Below are positions 18,385 to 26,838 of a stretch of 64,000 nucleotides of DNA, one piece after another. Origin of the DNA: Rhizobium redzepovicii. GTDB taxonomy: Bacteria; Pseudomonadota; Alphaproteobacteria; Rhizobiales; Rhizobiaceae. The position numbers and the translations under genes were made by a program. The DNA lies in assembly GCF_019793435.1 (NCBI RefSeq), contig NZ_JAILYH010000003.1, forward strand, positions 394,966 through 458,965, given 5' to 3'. Numbering within the stretch: the stretch's first letter is position 1; the number at the start of each line of letters is the position of its first letter. Below the pieces are notes generated by a model, which saw nothing but the letters and a program-made list of their open reading frames with translations, did no database searches and was not told the origin of the DNA.

Positions 18385-19173
18385 TCAGACGGATCGGGCC
18401 GCGCCGCCGTCGCAGCGGATCAGCGAGCCGGTGATGTAACTTGCCGGCTGGCTGCACAGGAAGGCAGCCGCTGCGGCAAATTCCTCCACCCGGCCGTAGC
18501 GGCCGACCGGAATGCGCGCTTCCTTGTCGCTGCGGATTTCTTCGAGGCTCTTGCCGGTCCGCTTTGCCGCCGCCCCGTCGAGATCGTCGAGACGGCCCGT
18601 GAGGATGCTGCCCGGCAACAGCAGGTTGGTGGTAACGCCGAAGCCCGCCACTTCGGAGGCAAGTGTCTTGCTCCAGCCGGCAAGTGCCGGACGCAGCGTA
18701 TTCGACAGCGCCAGATTGGCGATCGGCTCGATCACGCCTGAGGAGGCGACCGTCAGGATGCGACCCCAGCCCTGTGCCTTCATGCCGGGCAGCAGCGCAT
18801 TGGTCAGCGTGATGACGCGGGCGACCATCGAGAGGAAATAGGTCTCGAGCTTTTCACCCGTCATGTCCTCGGTCGTGCCGGGCGTCGGCCCGCCGGTATT
18901 GTTGACGAGGATATCGAGCCCGCCGAACTTCTCCCTCACTGCGCTCGTCACTGTTTCGACGAAGCGTTCGTCCCCGAGGTCGGCCCAGATCCAGTCGGCC
19001 CGGCCTTTGCCTTCGCAGTTGATTGCCTTGCAATTGGCCTCCAGCTGCTCGCCGCTGCGCCCGCAAAGCAGCACATTCGCGCCTTCGCGCGCCAGTGCCG
19101 TGGCGATGCCGAGGCCGAGGCCACGTGAGGAGGCGAGGACGAGCGCCCGTTTGCCTTCGATGCCGAGATCCAT
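18385..19173 (-). CDS. Short-chain dehydrogenase/reductase family oxidoreductase
   Basis: 262 residues. The NAD(P)-binding motif is present as ASSRGLGLGIATALAREGANV, and DILVNNTGGPTPG matches the NNAG region. The catalytic region is atypical: after VASSGVIEPIANLALS comes NTLRPALAGWSKTL, so the canonical YxxxK is not visible at its usual place. The C-terminus (PASYITGSLIRCDGGAARSV) is typical of SDR enzymes. The substrate is unknown. The ATG follows GGAGGACTACC. It is divergent from the ETF-QO gene. Confidence 0.82.
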   Translation of the reverse strand: MDLGIEGKRALVLASSRGLGLGIATALAREGANVLLCGRSGEQLEANCKAINCEGKGRADWIWADLGDERFVETVTSAVREKFGGLDILVNNTGGPTPGTTEDMTGEKLETYFLSMVARVITLTNALLPGMKAQGWGRILTVASSGVIEPIANLALSNTLRPALAGWSKTLASEVAGFGVTTNLLLPGSILTGRLDDLDGAAAKRTGKSLEEIRSDKEARIPVGRYGRVEEFAAAAAFLCSQPASYITGSLIRCDGGAARSV

Positions 19174-19260
19174 GGTAGTCCTCCAAACTGTTCGAGCGTT
19201 GTATAAGGCGCAATCGGCGGAAAAGGAAAGGGAGTGTGACGGTTCGGCGGCGTTCGCTAA

Positions 19261-19315
19261 TTGACGTTGACGTAAGCGTCATATAATTTCAACGCACAAG
19301 GCATATCATTGTGCG
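19261..19315 (+). promoter_or_regulatory. Candidate ETF-QO promoter with palindromic operator and 5' hairpin
   Basis: TTGACG (19261-19266) and TATAAT (19282-19287) are separated by 15 bp that hold the palindrome TGACG-taag-CGTCA (19268-19281). A second inverted repeat, CGCACAA (19293-19299) and TTGTGCG (19309-19315), would form a hairpin at the predicted 5' end of the mRNA. An operator inside a promoter spacer is the geometry of MerR-family activators, though their spacers are usually longer. Confidence 0.45.
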
Positions 19316-19420
19316 AATTGAAGATTGGCTGTCGTATCCCGGCTCGACAACGCTTTCTCGTTTTGACAAGAAAGTGCTTATGAGGATGACGGCCGCGTGC
19401 CGCCAAGCGGAGACGAGTGA

Positions 19421-21085
19421 ATGACTGAGACGACTGAGTTGCCCGAACGCGAAAGCATGGAATTCGACGTGGTGATCGTCGGGGCGGGTCCGGCCGGTCT
19501 TTCGGCGGCGATCCGGCTGAAGCAGGTCAATCCGGAACTGTCGGTCGTCGTGCTGGAGAAGGGCTCGGAAGTCGGGGCCCATATTCTCTCGGGCGCAGTT
19601 GTCGATCCGATCGGCATCGATCGACTGCTGCCCGGCTGGCGCCAGGAAACCGACCATCCCTTCAAGACCGAGGTCAATGCCGACCACTTCCTGCTGCTCG
19701 GTCCTGCCGGCTCGATCCGGCTGCCGAATTTTTTGATGCCGCCGCTGATGAACAATCACGGCAACTACATCGTCTCGCTCGGGCTCGTCTGTCGCTGGCT
19801 GGCTGGTAAGGCGGAGGAGCTCGGCGTCGAGATCTACCCGGGCTTTGCCGCCACCGAAGTGCTCTATAATGATAAGGGCGCGGTCATCGGCGTCGCCACC
19901 GGCGACATGGGCATCGAGAAGAACGGCGAGCCCGGCCCGAACTATACCCGTGGCATGGAACTGCTCGGCAAATATGTGCTGATCGGCGAGGGCGTGCGCG
20001 GCTCGCTCGCCAAGCAGCTGATTGCCAAATTCGATCTGCAGAAGGACCGCGAACCGCAAAAGTTCGGGATCGGCATTAAGGAGCTATGGCAGGTCAAGCC
20101 GGAAAACCACAAACAGGGCCTGGTGCAGCATTCCTTCGGCTGGCCGCTGGGGATGAAGACCGGCGGTGGATCCTTCCTCTATCACCTGGAAGACAATCTG
20201 GTCGCCGTCGGCTTCGTCGTCCATTTGAACTACAAGAACCCCTATCTGTATCCCTTCGAGGAGTTCCAGCGCTTCAAGACCCATCCGGCGATCCGCGGCA
20301 CCTTCGAGGGCGGCAAGCGGCTTTCCTATGGCGCCCGCGCCATCACCGAGGGCGGCTACCAGTCGGTGCCGAAGCTTTCCTTCCCGGGCGGAGCGCTGAT
20401 CGGCTGTTCGGCCGGTCTGGTCAACGTTCCCCGCATCAAGGGCAGCCACAATGCGGTGCTGTCGGGCATGCTGGCGGCCGAGAAGATCGCCGCCGCCATC
20501 ACAGCCGGCCGCAGCCATGACGAGGTCGTCGAGATCGAAAACGAATGGCGCCAGGGCGACATCGGCAAGGATCTCAAGCGGGTGCGCAACGTCAAGCCGC
20601 TGTGGTCGAAATTCGGCACCGCGCTCGGCGTGGCGCTCGGCGGTCTCGACATGTGGACCAACACCTTGTTCGGCTTTTCTTTCTTCGGCACGCTTGGTCA
20701 CGGCAAGACCGATGCGCAGTCGCTGGAGCCAGCCGCGCAGCACAAGCCGATCGCCTACCCGAAGCCCGATGGCGTCCTGACCTTCGACCGCCTGTCCTCG
20801 GTGTTCCTGTCGAACACCAATCACGAGGAGGATCAGCCGGTGCATCTGCAGGTCAAGGACATGGGCCTGCAGAAGCGTTCGGAACACGATATCTATGCCG
20901 GCCTGTCGACGCGTTACTGTCCGGCCGGGGTCTATGAATGGGTGGAGAAGGACGGGCAGGAGACCTTCGTCATCAACGCCCAGAACTGCGTCCACTGCAA
21001 GACCTGCGACATCAAGGACCCCAACCAGAACATCAACTGGGTGCCGCCGCAGGGCGGCGAGGGGCCGGTATATCCGAATATGTGA
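19421..21085 (+). CDS. Electron transfer flavoprotein-ubiquinone oxidoreductase
   Basis: 554 residues, the usual length. It passes electrons from ETF (acyl-CoA and amino-acid dehydrogenases) to ubiquinone at the inner membrane. FAD site VVIVGAGPAGLSAAIRL lies near the N-terminus, and the second FAD region is GGALIGCSAGLVNVPRIKG. The C-terminal 4Fe-4S ferredoxin-like domain has Cys in RYCPAGVYE and in QNCVHCKTCDIKDP. No ETF subunit genes are adjacent. The promoter region upstream carries a distinctive palindrome. Confidence 0.95.
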   Translation: MTETTELPERESMEFDVVIVGAGPAGLSAAIRLKQVNPELSVVVLEKGSEVGAHILSGAVVDPIGIDRLLPGWRQETDHPFKTEVNADHFLLLGPAGSIRLPNFLMPPLMNNHGNYIVSLGLVCRWLAGKAEELGVEIYPGFAATEVLYNDKGAVIGVATGDMGIEKNGEPGPNYTRGMELLGKYVLIGEGVRGSLAKQLIAKFDLQKDREPQKFGIGIKELWQVKPENHKQGLVQHSFGWPLGMKTGGGSFLYHLEDNLVAVGFVVHLNYKNPYLYPFEEFQRFKTHPAIRGTFEGGKRLSYGARAITEGGYQSVPKLSFPGGALIGCSAGLVNVPRIKGSHNAVLSGMLAAEKIAAAITAGRSHDEVVEIENEWRQGDIGKDLKRVRNVKPLWSKFGTALGVALGGLDMWTNTLFGFSFFGTLGHGKTDAQSLEPAAQHKPIAYPKPDGVLTFDRLSSVFLSNTNHEEDQPVHLQVKDMGLQKRSEHDIYAGLSTRYCPAGVYEWVEKDGQETFVINAQNCVHCKTCDIKDPNQNINWVPPQGGEGPVYPNM

Positions 21086-21222
21086 GGCGGATTATCCCCA
21101 CCGCCGACAATTTTTAGGTGCTGCCGCCTTCGTGGTCACTTGCTGCGGGCTGCCGTTAGCCGTTCGTTAACCATAATTTCCTTAGCTTGCGACATCTTGT
21201 TGACGCACTAAGGACACATTTC

Positions 21223-21837
21223 ATGACGATCTCCCGCCGGGGCTTTCTGATCGCTCTGCCGCTTTTTGTCGCCGGCTGCTCCTCGACCGGCCTCAACAGC
21301 CAGACGAATTACGCCGCACTTCCGGATGAAAAATTCCCGTTGAAGCAGGTGCCGATCGACAAGATCAAGCCGGAGCTCCGCCGCCAGGAAGTGGCCTATG
21401 AAACCACCCATGCAGCGGGCACGGTGATCGTCGATACCCCGGCACGGCGCGCCTACTATGTCCTCGGCGACGGCCGGGCGGTGCGCTACGGCGTCGGTGT
21501 TGGCCGCGAGGGGTTGGCCTTTGCCGGCAACGCCTATATCGGCCGCAAGGCGGAATGGCCGAGCTGGACGCCCACCGAAAACATGCAGCGTCGCGAAGAG
21601 CGCTATCGCAAACTCGCTGGCGGCATGCCGGGCGGCCCGAACAATCCGCTCGGCGCACGTGCCATGTATCTCTATCGCGGCGGCGGCGACACGCATTTCC
21701 GCATTCACGGCACCAACCAGCCGCAATCAATCGGTCTCGCCATGTCGAGCGGCTGTATCCGCATGATGAACCATGACGTGATCGACCTCTATAGCCGTGT
21801 CGAAGTCGGCGCCAGGGTCGTCGTCATCCAGGCCTGA
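21223..21837 (+). CDS. L,D-transpeptidase (ErfK/YbiS/YcfS/YnhG family), lipoprotein
   Basis: 204 residues from ATG 21223, preceded by AAGGACACATTTC. The N-terminus MTISRRGFLIALPLFVAGC has a twin-Arg start, a hydrophobic core and a lipobox with Cys19, so it is probably lipid-anchored in the periplasm. The YkuD catalytic region is complete: HFRIHGTNQP then SSGCIRM with nucleophile Cys178. It should form 3-3 peptidoglycan cross-links or attach proteins to peptidoglycan. Such enzymes are numerous in rhizobia, which grow by polar, L,D-transpeptidase-rich synthesis. Confidence 0.92.
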   Translation: MTISRRGFLIALPLFVAGCSSTGLNSQTNYAALPDEKFPLKQVPIDKIKPELRRQEVAYETTHAAGTVIVDTPARRAYYVLGDGRAVRYGVGVGREGLAFAGNAYIGRKAEWPSWTPTENMQRREERYRKLAGGMPGGPNNPLGARAMYLYRGGGDTHFRIHGTNQPQSIGLAMSSGCIRMMNHDVIDLYSRVEVGARVVVIQA

Positions 21838-21919
21838 GCGGTCCAAATCAGTTTCATTGAAAGAGCCGCCGCAGCGATGGCTGTCGGCGACTTTCGACTT
21901 TGTTAGGTCCGGCTGGCGG

Positions 21920-22825
21920 TCAGCGGTGCCGGGCGGCGATCCCGGTGGAAAGTGCCACGCCGATGCCGGTGATCACGGCGGCGCTGATTTCCGTTAGCCC
22001 GATCGGTTCGCCAAGCAGGAAGCCACCGCCCAGCGTCGCCAGCACCGGTGTCAGCGCCGTGAAGGCGGCGGCCTGTGTTCCCCCGAGTGTTCTGACGGCG
22101 GTGCCGTAGGCGACCATGGCGACGAGGCCGGAAAGAACGCCCTGGCTTAGCACCTGCAGGCCGATTTCCGGGAGAGGCGCCTGCGGCAGGGAGATGCCGA
22201 AGATGAGGGCAAGCACGCCCATGATCAGGAAGGACCAGACGGCGATTAGCGCGCTTGCCTGCACGGCCGTCAGGCCCGAGCGGCGGAAGGCATGCGTATA
22301 GCTCGCCCACAGAAAAGCGCCGGCCGGGAGCAGCAGGAAGCTCGTCCATGGCAGCGAGGCATCCGCGAGGCTGTGCGTGAGCAGGATCAGCACGCCGGCG
22401 ACGATCGCGGCGAGCCCGGCGATGCGGGTGGTGTCGGGTCTTTCGCCAAACAGGGTTATACCGATCAGCGCCGCAGCGAGCGGCATCGAGCCGCCGAGCA
22501 GAATGCCCGAAGAGGCAGCCGGCGTCGAATGAATTGCCAGCGTGGTCAGCAGGAAGAAGACGGCGCCCGAGCCGGACACCATGATCGCCAGCAGATGCAG
22601 CGGCACGGACTTCGGCAGCAGCCCGGTCTTCAGCCAGACCGGCGACAGCACTAGTGCGGGAATTCCGAAGCGGATTAGCCCGATGTCGATCGAGCCGAGC
22701 GGCGTTGCGGCGCTGTGGCGGGTGACAAGAAACCATGTCGCCCAGATCAGTACGGTAACGGTGCCGCCGGCATAACCCAGTGCCTGCGATGGCGACTTGT
22801 CGTTCGTAAATGCAATCGTGCTCAT
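21920..22825 (-). CDS. EamA/DMT-superfamily transporter, divergent from an Lrp regulator
   Basis: 301 residues with ten hydrophobic segments in two EamA repeats, such as ALGYAGGTVTVLIWATWFLV at the N-terminus and GLTEISAAVITGIGVALSTG at the end. The ATG follows GAAGGGACAGGACG. It is transcribed away from an Lrp/AsnC-type regulator gene, a frequent arrangement for amino-acid exporters, so an amino-acid or related amphiphile is a reasonable but unproven substrate. Confidence 0.85.
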   Translation of the reverse strand: MSTIAFTNDKSPSQALGYAGGTVTVLIWATWFLVTRHSAATPLGSIDIGLIRFGIPALVLSPVWLKTGLLPKSVPLHLLAIMVSGSGAVFFLLTTLAIHSTPAASSGILLGGSMPLAAALIGITLFGERPDTTRIAGLAAIVAGVLILLTHSLADASLPWTSFLLLPAGAFLWASYTHAFRRSGLTAVQASALIAVWSFLIMGVLALIFGISLPQAPLPEIGLQVLSQGVLSGLVAMVAYGTAVRTLGGTQAAAFTALTPVLATLGGGFLLGEPIGLTEISAAVITGIGVALSTGIAARHR

Positions 22826-22845
22826 CGTCCTGTCCCTTCCTTCAT

Positions 22846-22859
22846 CCGGAGCGTTCCGG
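22846..22859. promoter_or_regulatory. Palindrome in the DMT/Lrp divergent region
   Basis: CCGGA (22846-22850) and TCCGG (22855-22859) with a 4-bp spacer, 21 bp upstream of the DMT start codon and 110 bp upstream of the Lrp start. It is a candidate operator for the adjacent Lrp-type regulator, but short and GC-rich, so chance is possible. Confidence 0.25.
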
Positions 22860-22968
22860 TCGAGGAGAAGATTAGTTCGAGAGGGCAGGGCATGTCCTTG
22901 CTATCTCTGGCTCAAAAATCATGCTACGCGCAATCTTCTGCCAAACGACGCCAACGGGGATCGCGAAA

Positions 22969-23442
22969 ATGCCAAATCTCGATAAATTCGATATCGCCAT
23001 ACTGAAGTGCCTGCAGGAGGATGCGCGGGCGACCAATGTCGAGATCGCCGAGAAGGTGAACCTTTCGCCGTCGCCCTGCCTGCGCCGCATCCGCAATCTC
23101 GAACGCTCCGGCATCATCCGCGGCTACACGGCCGATATCGACCGCAAGGAAGTCGGGCTCGGCCTGACCGTCTTCGTCGAGTTCAAGGTCGTTCATCACA
23201 GCCGCGAGAATTCCGAGGCGCAGCAGAAGGCGTTGCTCGCCATCCCCGAAATCGTCTCCTGCTTCCTGATTTCGGGCACCGCCGATTTCCTCGCCGAAGT
23301 GGTGGTGGAGGATCTTGCCGCCTACGAGCGGCTTCTGACGGAAACGCTTCTGACGCTCCCGAATGTCAGCGACATCCGCTCGAACTTCGCCATCCGCAGC
23401 ATCAAGACACACGGACCGTTGAAGCTGCCCGAGGGAAGATGA
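22969..23442 (+). CDS. Lrp/AsnC family transcriptional regulator
   Basis: 157 residues from the ATG at 22969, which begins MPNLDKFDIAILKCLQEDAR; the earlier in-frame ATG adds a non-homologous stretch. The N-terminal helix-turn-helix (VEIAEKVNLSPSPCLRRIRN) and the C-terminal RAM ligand-binding domain (VVVEDLAAYERLLTETLLTL) are both complete. It probably autoregulates and controls the divergent DMT exporter in response to an amino acid. Confidence 0.92.
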   Translation: MPNLDKFDIAILKCLQEDARATNVEIAEKVNLSPSPCLRRIRNLERSGIIRGYTADIDRKEVGLGLTVFVEFKVVHHSRENSEAQQKALLAIPEIVSCFLISGTADFLAEVVVEDLAAYERLLTETLLTLPNVSDIRSNFAIRSIKTHGPLKLPEGR

Positions 23443-23468
23443 TTTCCCAATAGTTTTTCTCGCTAATA

Positions 23469-23601
23469 AAAACCCCTCCCCACAAGCGGGAGGGACTAAT
23501 CTGGGGCACCGTCTCGCTCCCCACCAAGGGTCAATATTTGGGATGCGGGTGCGGCAGTTTAAGCCCCTCCCCTTGTGGGCAGGGGTTGGCGAGGGGTCTT
23601 G
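23469..23601. repeat. Intergenic inverted-repeat element, copy A
   Basis: About 130 bp. Left arm AACCCCTCCCCACAAGCGGG with AGGGACTAA, right arm TTTAAGCCCCTCCCC with TTGTGGGCAGGGGTT, imperfectly complementary. It lies between the convergent lrp and mgtE genes and abuts the mgtE stop. It shares arm sequence and internal TCTGGGGCACCGTCTCGC-type core with copies at 53894-54060 and 56936-57089. It would form a stable stem in RNA and may serve as a bidirectional terminator here. Confidence 0.8.
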
Positions 23602-23605
23602 GGTG

Positions 23606-24979
23606 CTACAGCAGCGTCCCGCTGAGGATGAGCAGCGCCACCGAGAAGTAGATGACGAGCCCGGTGACATCGACGAGCGTGGCGACGAAGGGGGCTGAGG
23701 CGCTCGCCGGATCGAGCCGGAGCTTCTGCAGCACGAAAGGCAGCATCGAGCCGCAGATCGAGCCGAAGGTGACGATCCCGATCAGGGCGGCAAACACCGT
23801 GATGGCGACCATCTGCCAGTGCGGGCCGTAGTCGTAGAGCCCGGCCGACTGCCAGAAGACGATGCGCGTGAAGCCGACGAGGCCGAGGATCGCGCCGAGT
23901 ACGATGCCTGTGGGAAGTTCGCGCAGCAGCACCTTCCACCAGTCCGAAAGCTTCAGCTCGCCGAGCGCCAAGGCCCGGATGATCAGCGAGGTCGCCTGCG
24001 AACCTGAATTGCCGCCCGAGCTCATGATCAGCGGGATGAACAACGTCAGCACCACGGCCTTTTCCAGCTCGCCTTCGAAATGCTGCATGGCGCTTGCCGT
24101 CAGCATCTCGCCGAGGAACAGGGCGGCGAGCCAGCCGGCGCGCTTGCGGATCATGCCGGCGAAGCCGATCTTCATATAGGGCTGGCCGAGCGCCTCCATG
24201 CCGCCGAACCTCTGGGCCGCTTCCGTCGTGTCTGAGATCATCGTGTCAATCACATCGTCGACGGTGACGATGCCGAGCATCTGCCCGTGCTCGTCGGTCA
24301 CCGGCAGGGCGAGCAGGTCGTGTTTGCGGATCAGCCGGGCGACATCCTCCTGCTTCATCAGCGGATCGGCCGAAACCGGCGTGCCCTTCTGCGCCACCGT
24401 GAGGATGGAAGCATCAGGCTCGCCGGTGATGAGGCGGCGCAGCGTCACCACATGCATCAGCGCATGGCTGATCTCGTCGAGCACATAGATCGCATAGACG
24501 GTCTCGCGCGAGCGTTCGACCTGGCGCACATGGTCGAGTGTCTGGGCGACCGTCCAGTTCATCGGCACGCTGACGAACTCCGTCGTCATGATGCCGCCGG
24601 CCGTGCGCGGCGGATAGCCCATCAGGTGCTGGATCGCGATGCGCACCGGTTCGTCGAGGCTAGCAAACAGCCGGGCGCGGGTCTCGCCGTCGAGTTCGAG
24701 CAGCACGTCGGCGACACGGTCGTTGGACATGCCATGCAGCAGCCGTGCGGCATCCTCGGCACTGACCAGCGCCAGGATCTGCGCGGCGTTGCGAAGCTCC
24801 GGCCGGTCGAGAATATTGACGGCATAGTCGAGCGGCATGCCGGTCAGCACACGGCCGGCGTCCTGGACGGCAAGCGCGTTCAACGCATCGACGCGTTCGG
24901 CGATCGTTGCACCGCGGCTGTTGTTGATGAAGGCACGGGCGGCATGGCCTGCCCGAAGTGGGAAGCGATTGATGTTCAT
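23606..24979 (-). CDS. mgtE: MgtE-family magnesium transporter
   Basis: 457 residues, normal for MgtE. The N-terminal superhelical domain (about 25-130) is followed by two CBS domains (TTEFVSVPMNWTVAQTLDHV and QEDVARLIRKHDLLALPVTD regions), a connecting helix and five TM segments with the pore motif region SSGGNSGSQATSLIIRALAL. It is an inner-membrane Mg2+ channel gated by cytosolic Mg2+ through the N and CBS domains. The ATG follows GGCGAGCCTCA. Confidence 0.93.
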   Translation of the reverse strand: MNINRFPLRAGHAARAFINNSRGATIAERVDALNALAVQDAGRVLTGMPLDYAVNILDRPELRNAAQILALVSAEDAARLLHGMSNDRVADVLLELDGETRARLFASLDEPVRIAIQHLMGYPPRTAGGIMTTEFVSVPMNWTVAQTLDHVRQVERSRETVYAIYVLDEISHALMHVVTLRRLITGEPDASILTVAQKGTPVSADPLMKQEDVARLIRKHDLLALPVTDEHGQMLGIVTVDDVIDTMISDTTEAAQRFGGMEALGQPYMKIGFAGMIRKRAGWLAALFLGEMLTASAMQHFEGELEKAVVLTLFIPLIMSSGGNSGSQATSLIIRALALGELKLSDWWKVLLRELPTGIVLGAILGLVGFTRIVFWQSAGLYDYGPHWQMVAITVFAALIGIVTFGSICGSMLPFVLQKLRLDPASASAPFVATLVDVTGLVIYFSVALLILSGTLL

Positions 24980-25264
24980 TGAGGCTCGCCTTTCCGTCGA
25001 TCCGCCGTAGCGTCCCGAACGGGCGAGCCGACAGGAGTCGGTCAGCGCACGAGGGCCGCGTACGGCAAAGGCAATCGACTGCTACTGTCGCTTGGCATCT
25101 GAGTGATGGCTCCGTTAAAATCCGTGGAAGACAAGTGTCATCCACGTGTCATGCTAGGTGGTCCCGAACGCGGAATAAGTCAAGCGGGAGAAATGCTTAA
25201 CGCCAGAATGTCGCACCTCGCGATGCAACATTCCAAGAGAGGTATTTGCACGGGCGACCGGGTC
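24980..25264 (-). promoter_or_regulatory. Upstream region of mgtE with a leader hairpin
   Basis: 285 bp between mgtE and the upstream co-oriented oxidoreductase gene. GGCTCGCC (24983-24990) and GGCGAGCC (25022-25029) can pair just before the start codon. I do not recognise an M-box Mg2+ riboswitch by eye. No gene is supported here. Confidence 0.35.
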
Positions 25265-26278
25265 TCAGAACCCGGCAAGCACCGCCTTGCCCTTCATCCG
25301 GCCCGTTTCAACCATCGCATGCGCTTTCTTCAGGTTCGCCGCATTGATGGGGCCAATGGTTTCGGAAAGTGTCGTGCGGATCTTGCCGGCGTCGACGAGC
25401 TCGGAAATCCTGTTCAACAGCCTGTGCTGCTCGATCATGTCGGGCGTTTCGAAGAGCGGACGGGTAAACATCAGCTCCCAGTGGATAGAGGCGCTCTTGC
25501 GCATGAAGGGCACGACATCGAGGGTCTTCGGATTGTCGATCAACGCGAAGCGGCCCTGCGGCGCGATGACTTCGACGATGTCGCTGATATGGAGATCGGT
25601 GTTCGTCGTCGAGAAGATGAAGCCCGGGGCGCCGATGCCGAGCGCTGCCACCTGCGGTGCGATCGGGCTGGAATGGTCAATGACGTGATGGGCGCCGAGA
25701 TCCTTCACCCAGTCCTGCGTTTCACGCCGCGACGCCGTGGCAATGACGGTGAGATCGGTCAGCACCCGAGCGATCTGAATGGCGATCGAGCCGACCCCGC
25801 CGGCGCCGCCGATGATGAGGATGGAGCGCGCCGCACCCGAAACCGGATCTTGCACCTTCAGCCGATCGAACAGCGCCTCATAGGCGGTGATCGTGGTCAG
25901 CGGCAGCGCTGCAGCGGCGGCGAAATCGAGGCTCTTCGGCTTGGCGCCGACGATGCGCTCGTCGACGAGATGGAATTCGGCATTCGTGCCGGGGCGGGCG
26001 AGGGCGCCCGAATAGAACACTTGGTCGCCGAGCTTGAACAGGGTGACGTCGGCGCCGACGGCCTTCACGATGCCGGCGGCATCCCAGCCCAATACCCTTG
26101 GCTCGTCCGTGGGCGGCGCCACATGAGCGCGGATTTTGACATCGGCTGGATTGACGGAAACGGCCTTGATCTCGACCAGCAGGTCGTGGCCTCGGGCTTC
26201 CGGTATCGGCAGCTCGATATCGATCAGCGAGGTTTCGGCGGTAATGGGTTGTGGGCTATTGTACGCAACGGCGCGCAT
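25265..26278 (-). CDS. Zinc-type alcohol dehydrogenase family / quinone oxidoreductase-like protein
   Basis: 337 residues from ATG 26278 (CAGGAGTTTGCC upstream) beginning MRAVAYNSPQPITAETSLID. GroES-like domain first, then a Rossmann domain with ILIIGGAGGVGSIAIQIARV. Zinc-ligand Cys are absent, so it belongs to the zinc-independent NADPH:quinone oxidoreductase branch. It probably reduces quinones or reactive carbonyls. It is divergent from an HxlR regulator, a classic pairing for electrophile response. Confidence 0.88.
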   Translation of the reverse strand: MRAVAYNSPQPITAETSLIDIELPIPEARGHDLLVEIKAVSVNPADVKIRAHVAPPTDEPRVLGWDAAGIVKAVGADVTLFKLGDQVFYSGALARPGTNAEFHLVDERIVGAKPKSLDFAAAAALPLTTITAYEALFDRLKVQDPVSGAARSILIIGGAGGVGSIAIQIARVLTDLTVIATASRRETQDWVKDLGAHHVIDHSSPIAPQVAALGIGAPGFIFSTTNTDLHISDIVEVIAPQGRFALIDNPKTLDVVPFMRKSASIHWELMFTRPLFETPDMIEQHRLLNRISELVDAGKIRTTLSETIGPINAANLKKAHAMVETGRMKGKAVLAGF

Positions 26279-26352
26279 GGCAAACTCCTGTGTTCTTTGC
26301 ACGGAGGCTAGATGCGCACTATGCTGAAACAGCGCAAGAATGCACAAATTCT

Positions 26353-26363
26353 GTACATAGTAC
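26353..26363. promoter_or_regulatory. Candidate HxlR operator
   Basis: GTAC-ATA-GTAC palindrome between the divergent quinone oxidoreductase (start 26278) and hxlR-type gene (start 26383). It sits 20 bp upstream of the regulator ATG, overlapping where its promoter or leader should be, consistent with autoregulation. Confidence 0.45.
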
Positions 26364-26382
26364 CAAAAAGGATACTGTAAAA

Positions 26383-26838
26383 ATGTCGTTGCCCCGCGCC
26401 AAATTCATCAAGAATTTCCCCGGTTGCCCTGTGGAGGCGACGCTGGGTTTTCTCGACGGCAAATGGAAGGGGGTGATCCTCTTTCACCTGATGCAGGGCA
26501 CGTTGCGCTTCAATGAACTGCGCCGCAAGCTGCCGGCCGTCACCCAGCGCATGCTGACCAAGCAACTGCGGGAACTGGAACAGTCCGGGCTGGTGTCGCG
26601 CACCGTCTATCCCGTCGTGCCGCCGCATGTCGATTATGCCATGACGCCGCTCGGCATGACGCTGAAGCCGGTCGTCGACGCGCTCGCCGCCTGGGGCGAC
26701 GATTACGTCTTCTGCAGCCCTGAAGGGCGTGAGCTGCGCATGGCGTCAGACGGGCTCTATGCGCCGGCGCGGCGCTCCAGCCGTGCGGAGGCGGCGAAGA
26801 CGAACAGGCCGAGGAAGGAAAGTGCTGCGCCTACATAG
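26383..26838 (+). CDS. HxlR family transcriptional regulator
   Basis: 151 residues from ATG 26383 (AAAGGATACTGTAAAA upstream). A Cys in NFPGCPVEATLGFLDGKWKG is the conserved redox-sensing position of HxlR/YodB proteins. The winged helix follows (RFNELRRKLPAVTQRMLTKQ, then VVPPHVDYAMTPLG). It is likely a redox- or quinone-responsive repressor of the divergent oxidoreductase. The C-terminal basic tail (RRSSRAEAAKTNRPRKESAA) is encoded in the 82 bp that overlap the 3' end of the convergent MFS gene. Confidence 0.9.
   Translation: MSLPRAKFIKNFPGCPVEATLGFLDGKWKGVILFHLMQGTLRFNELRRKLPAVTQRMLTKQLRELEQSGLVSRTVYPVVPPHVDYAMTPLGMTLKPVVDALAAWGDDYVFCSPEGRELRMASDGLYAPARRSSRAEAAKTNRPRKESAAPT

Noticed and set aside
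24980..25264. M-box Mg2+ riboswitch before mgtE
   Set aside because: No M-box consensus seen, only a simple hairpin; these riboswitches are also rare in alphaproteobacteria.
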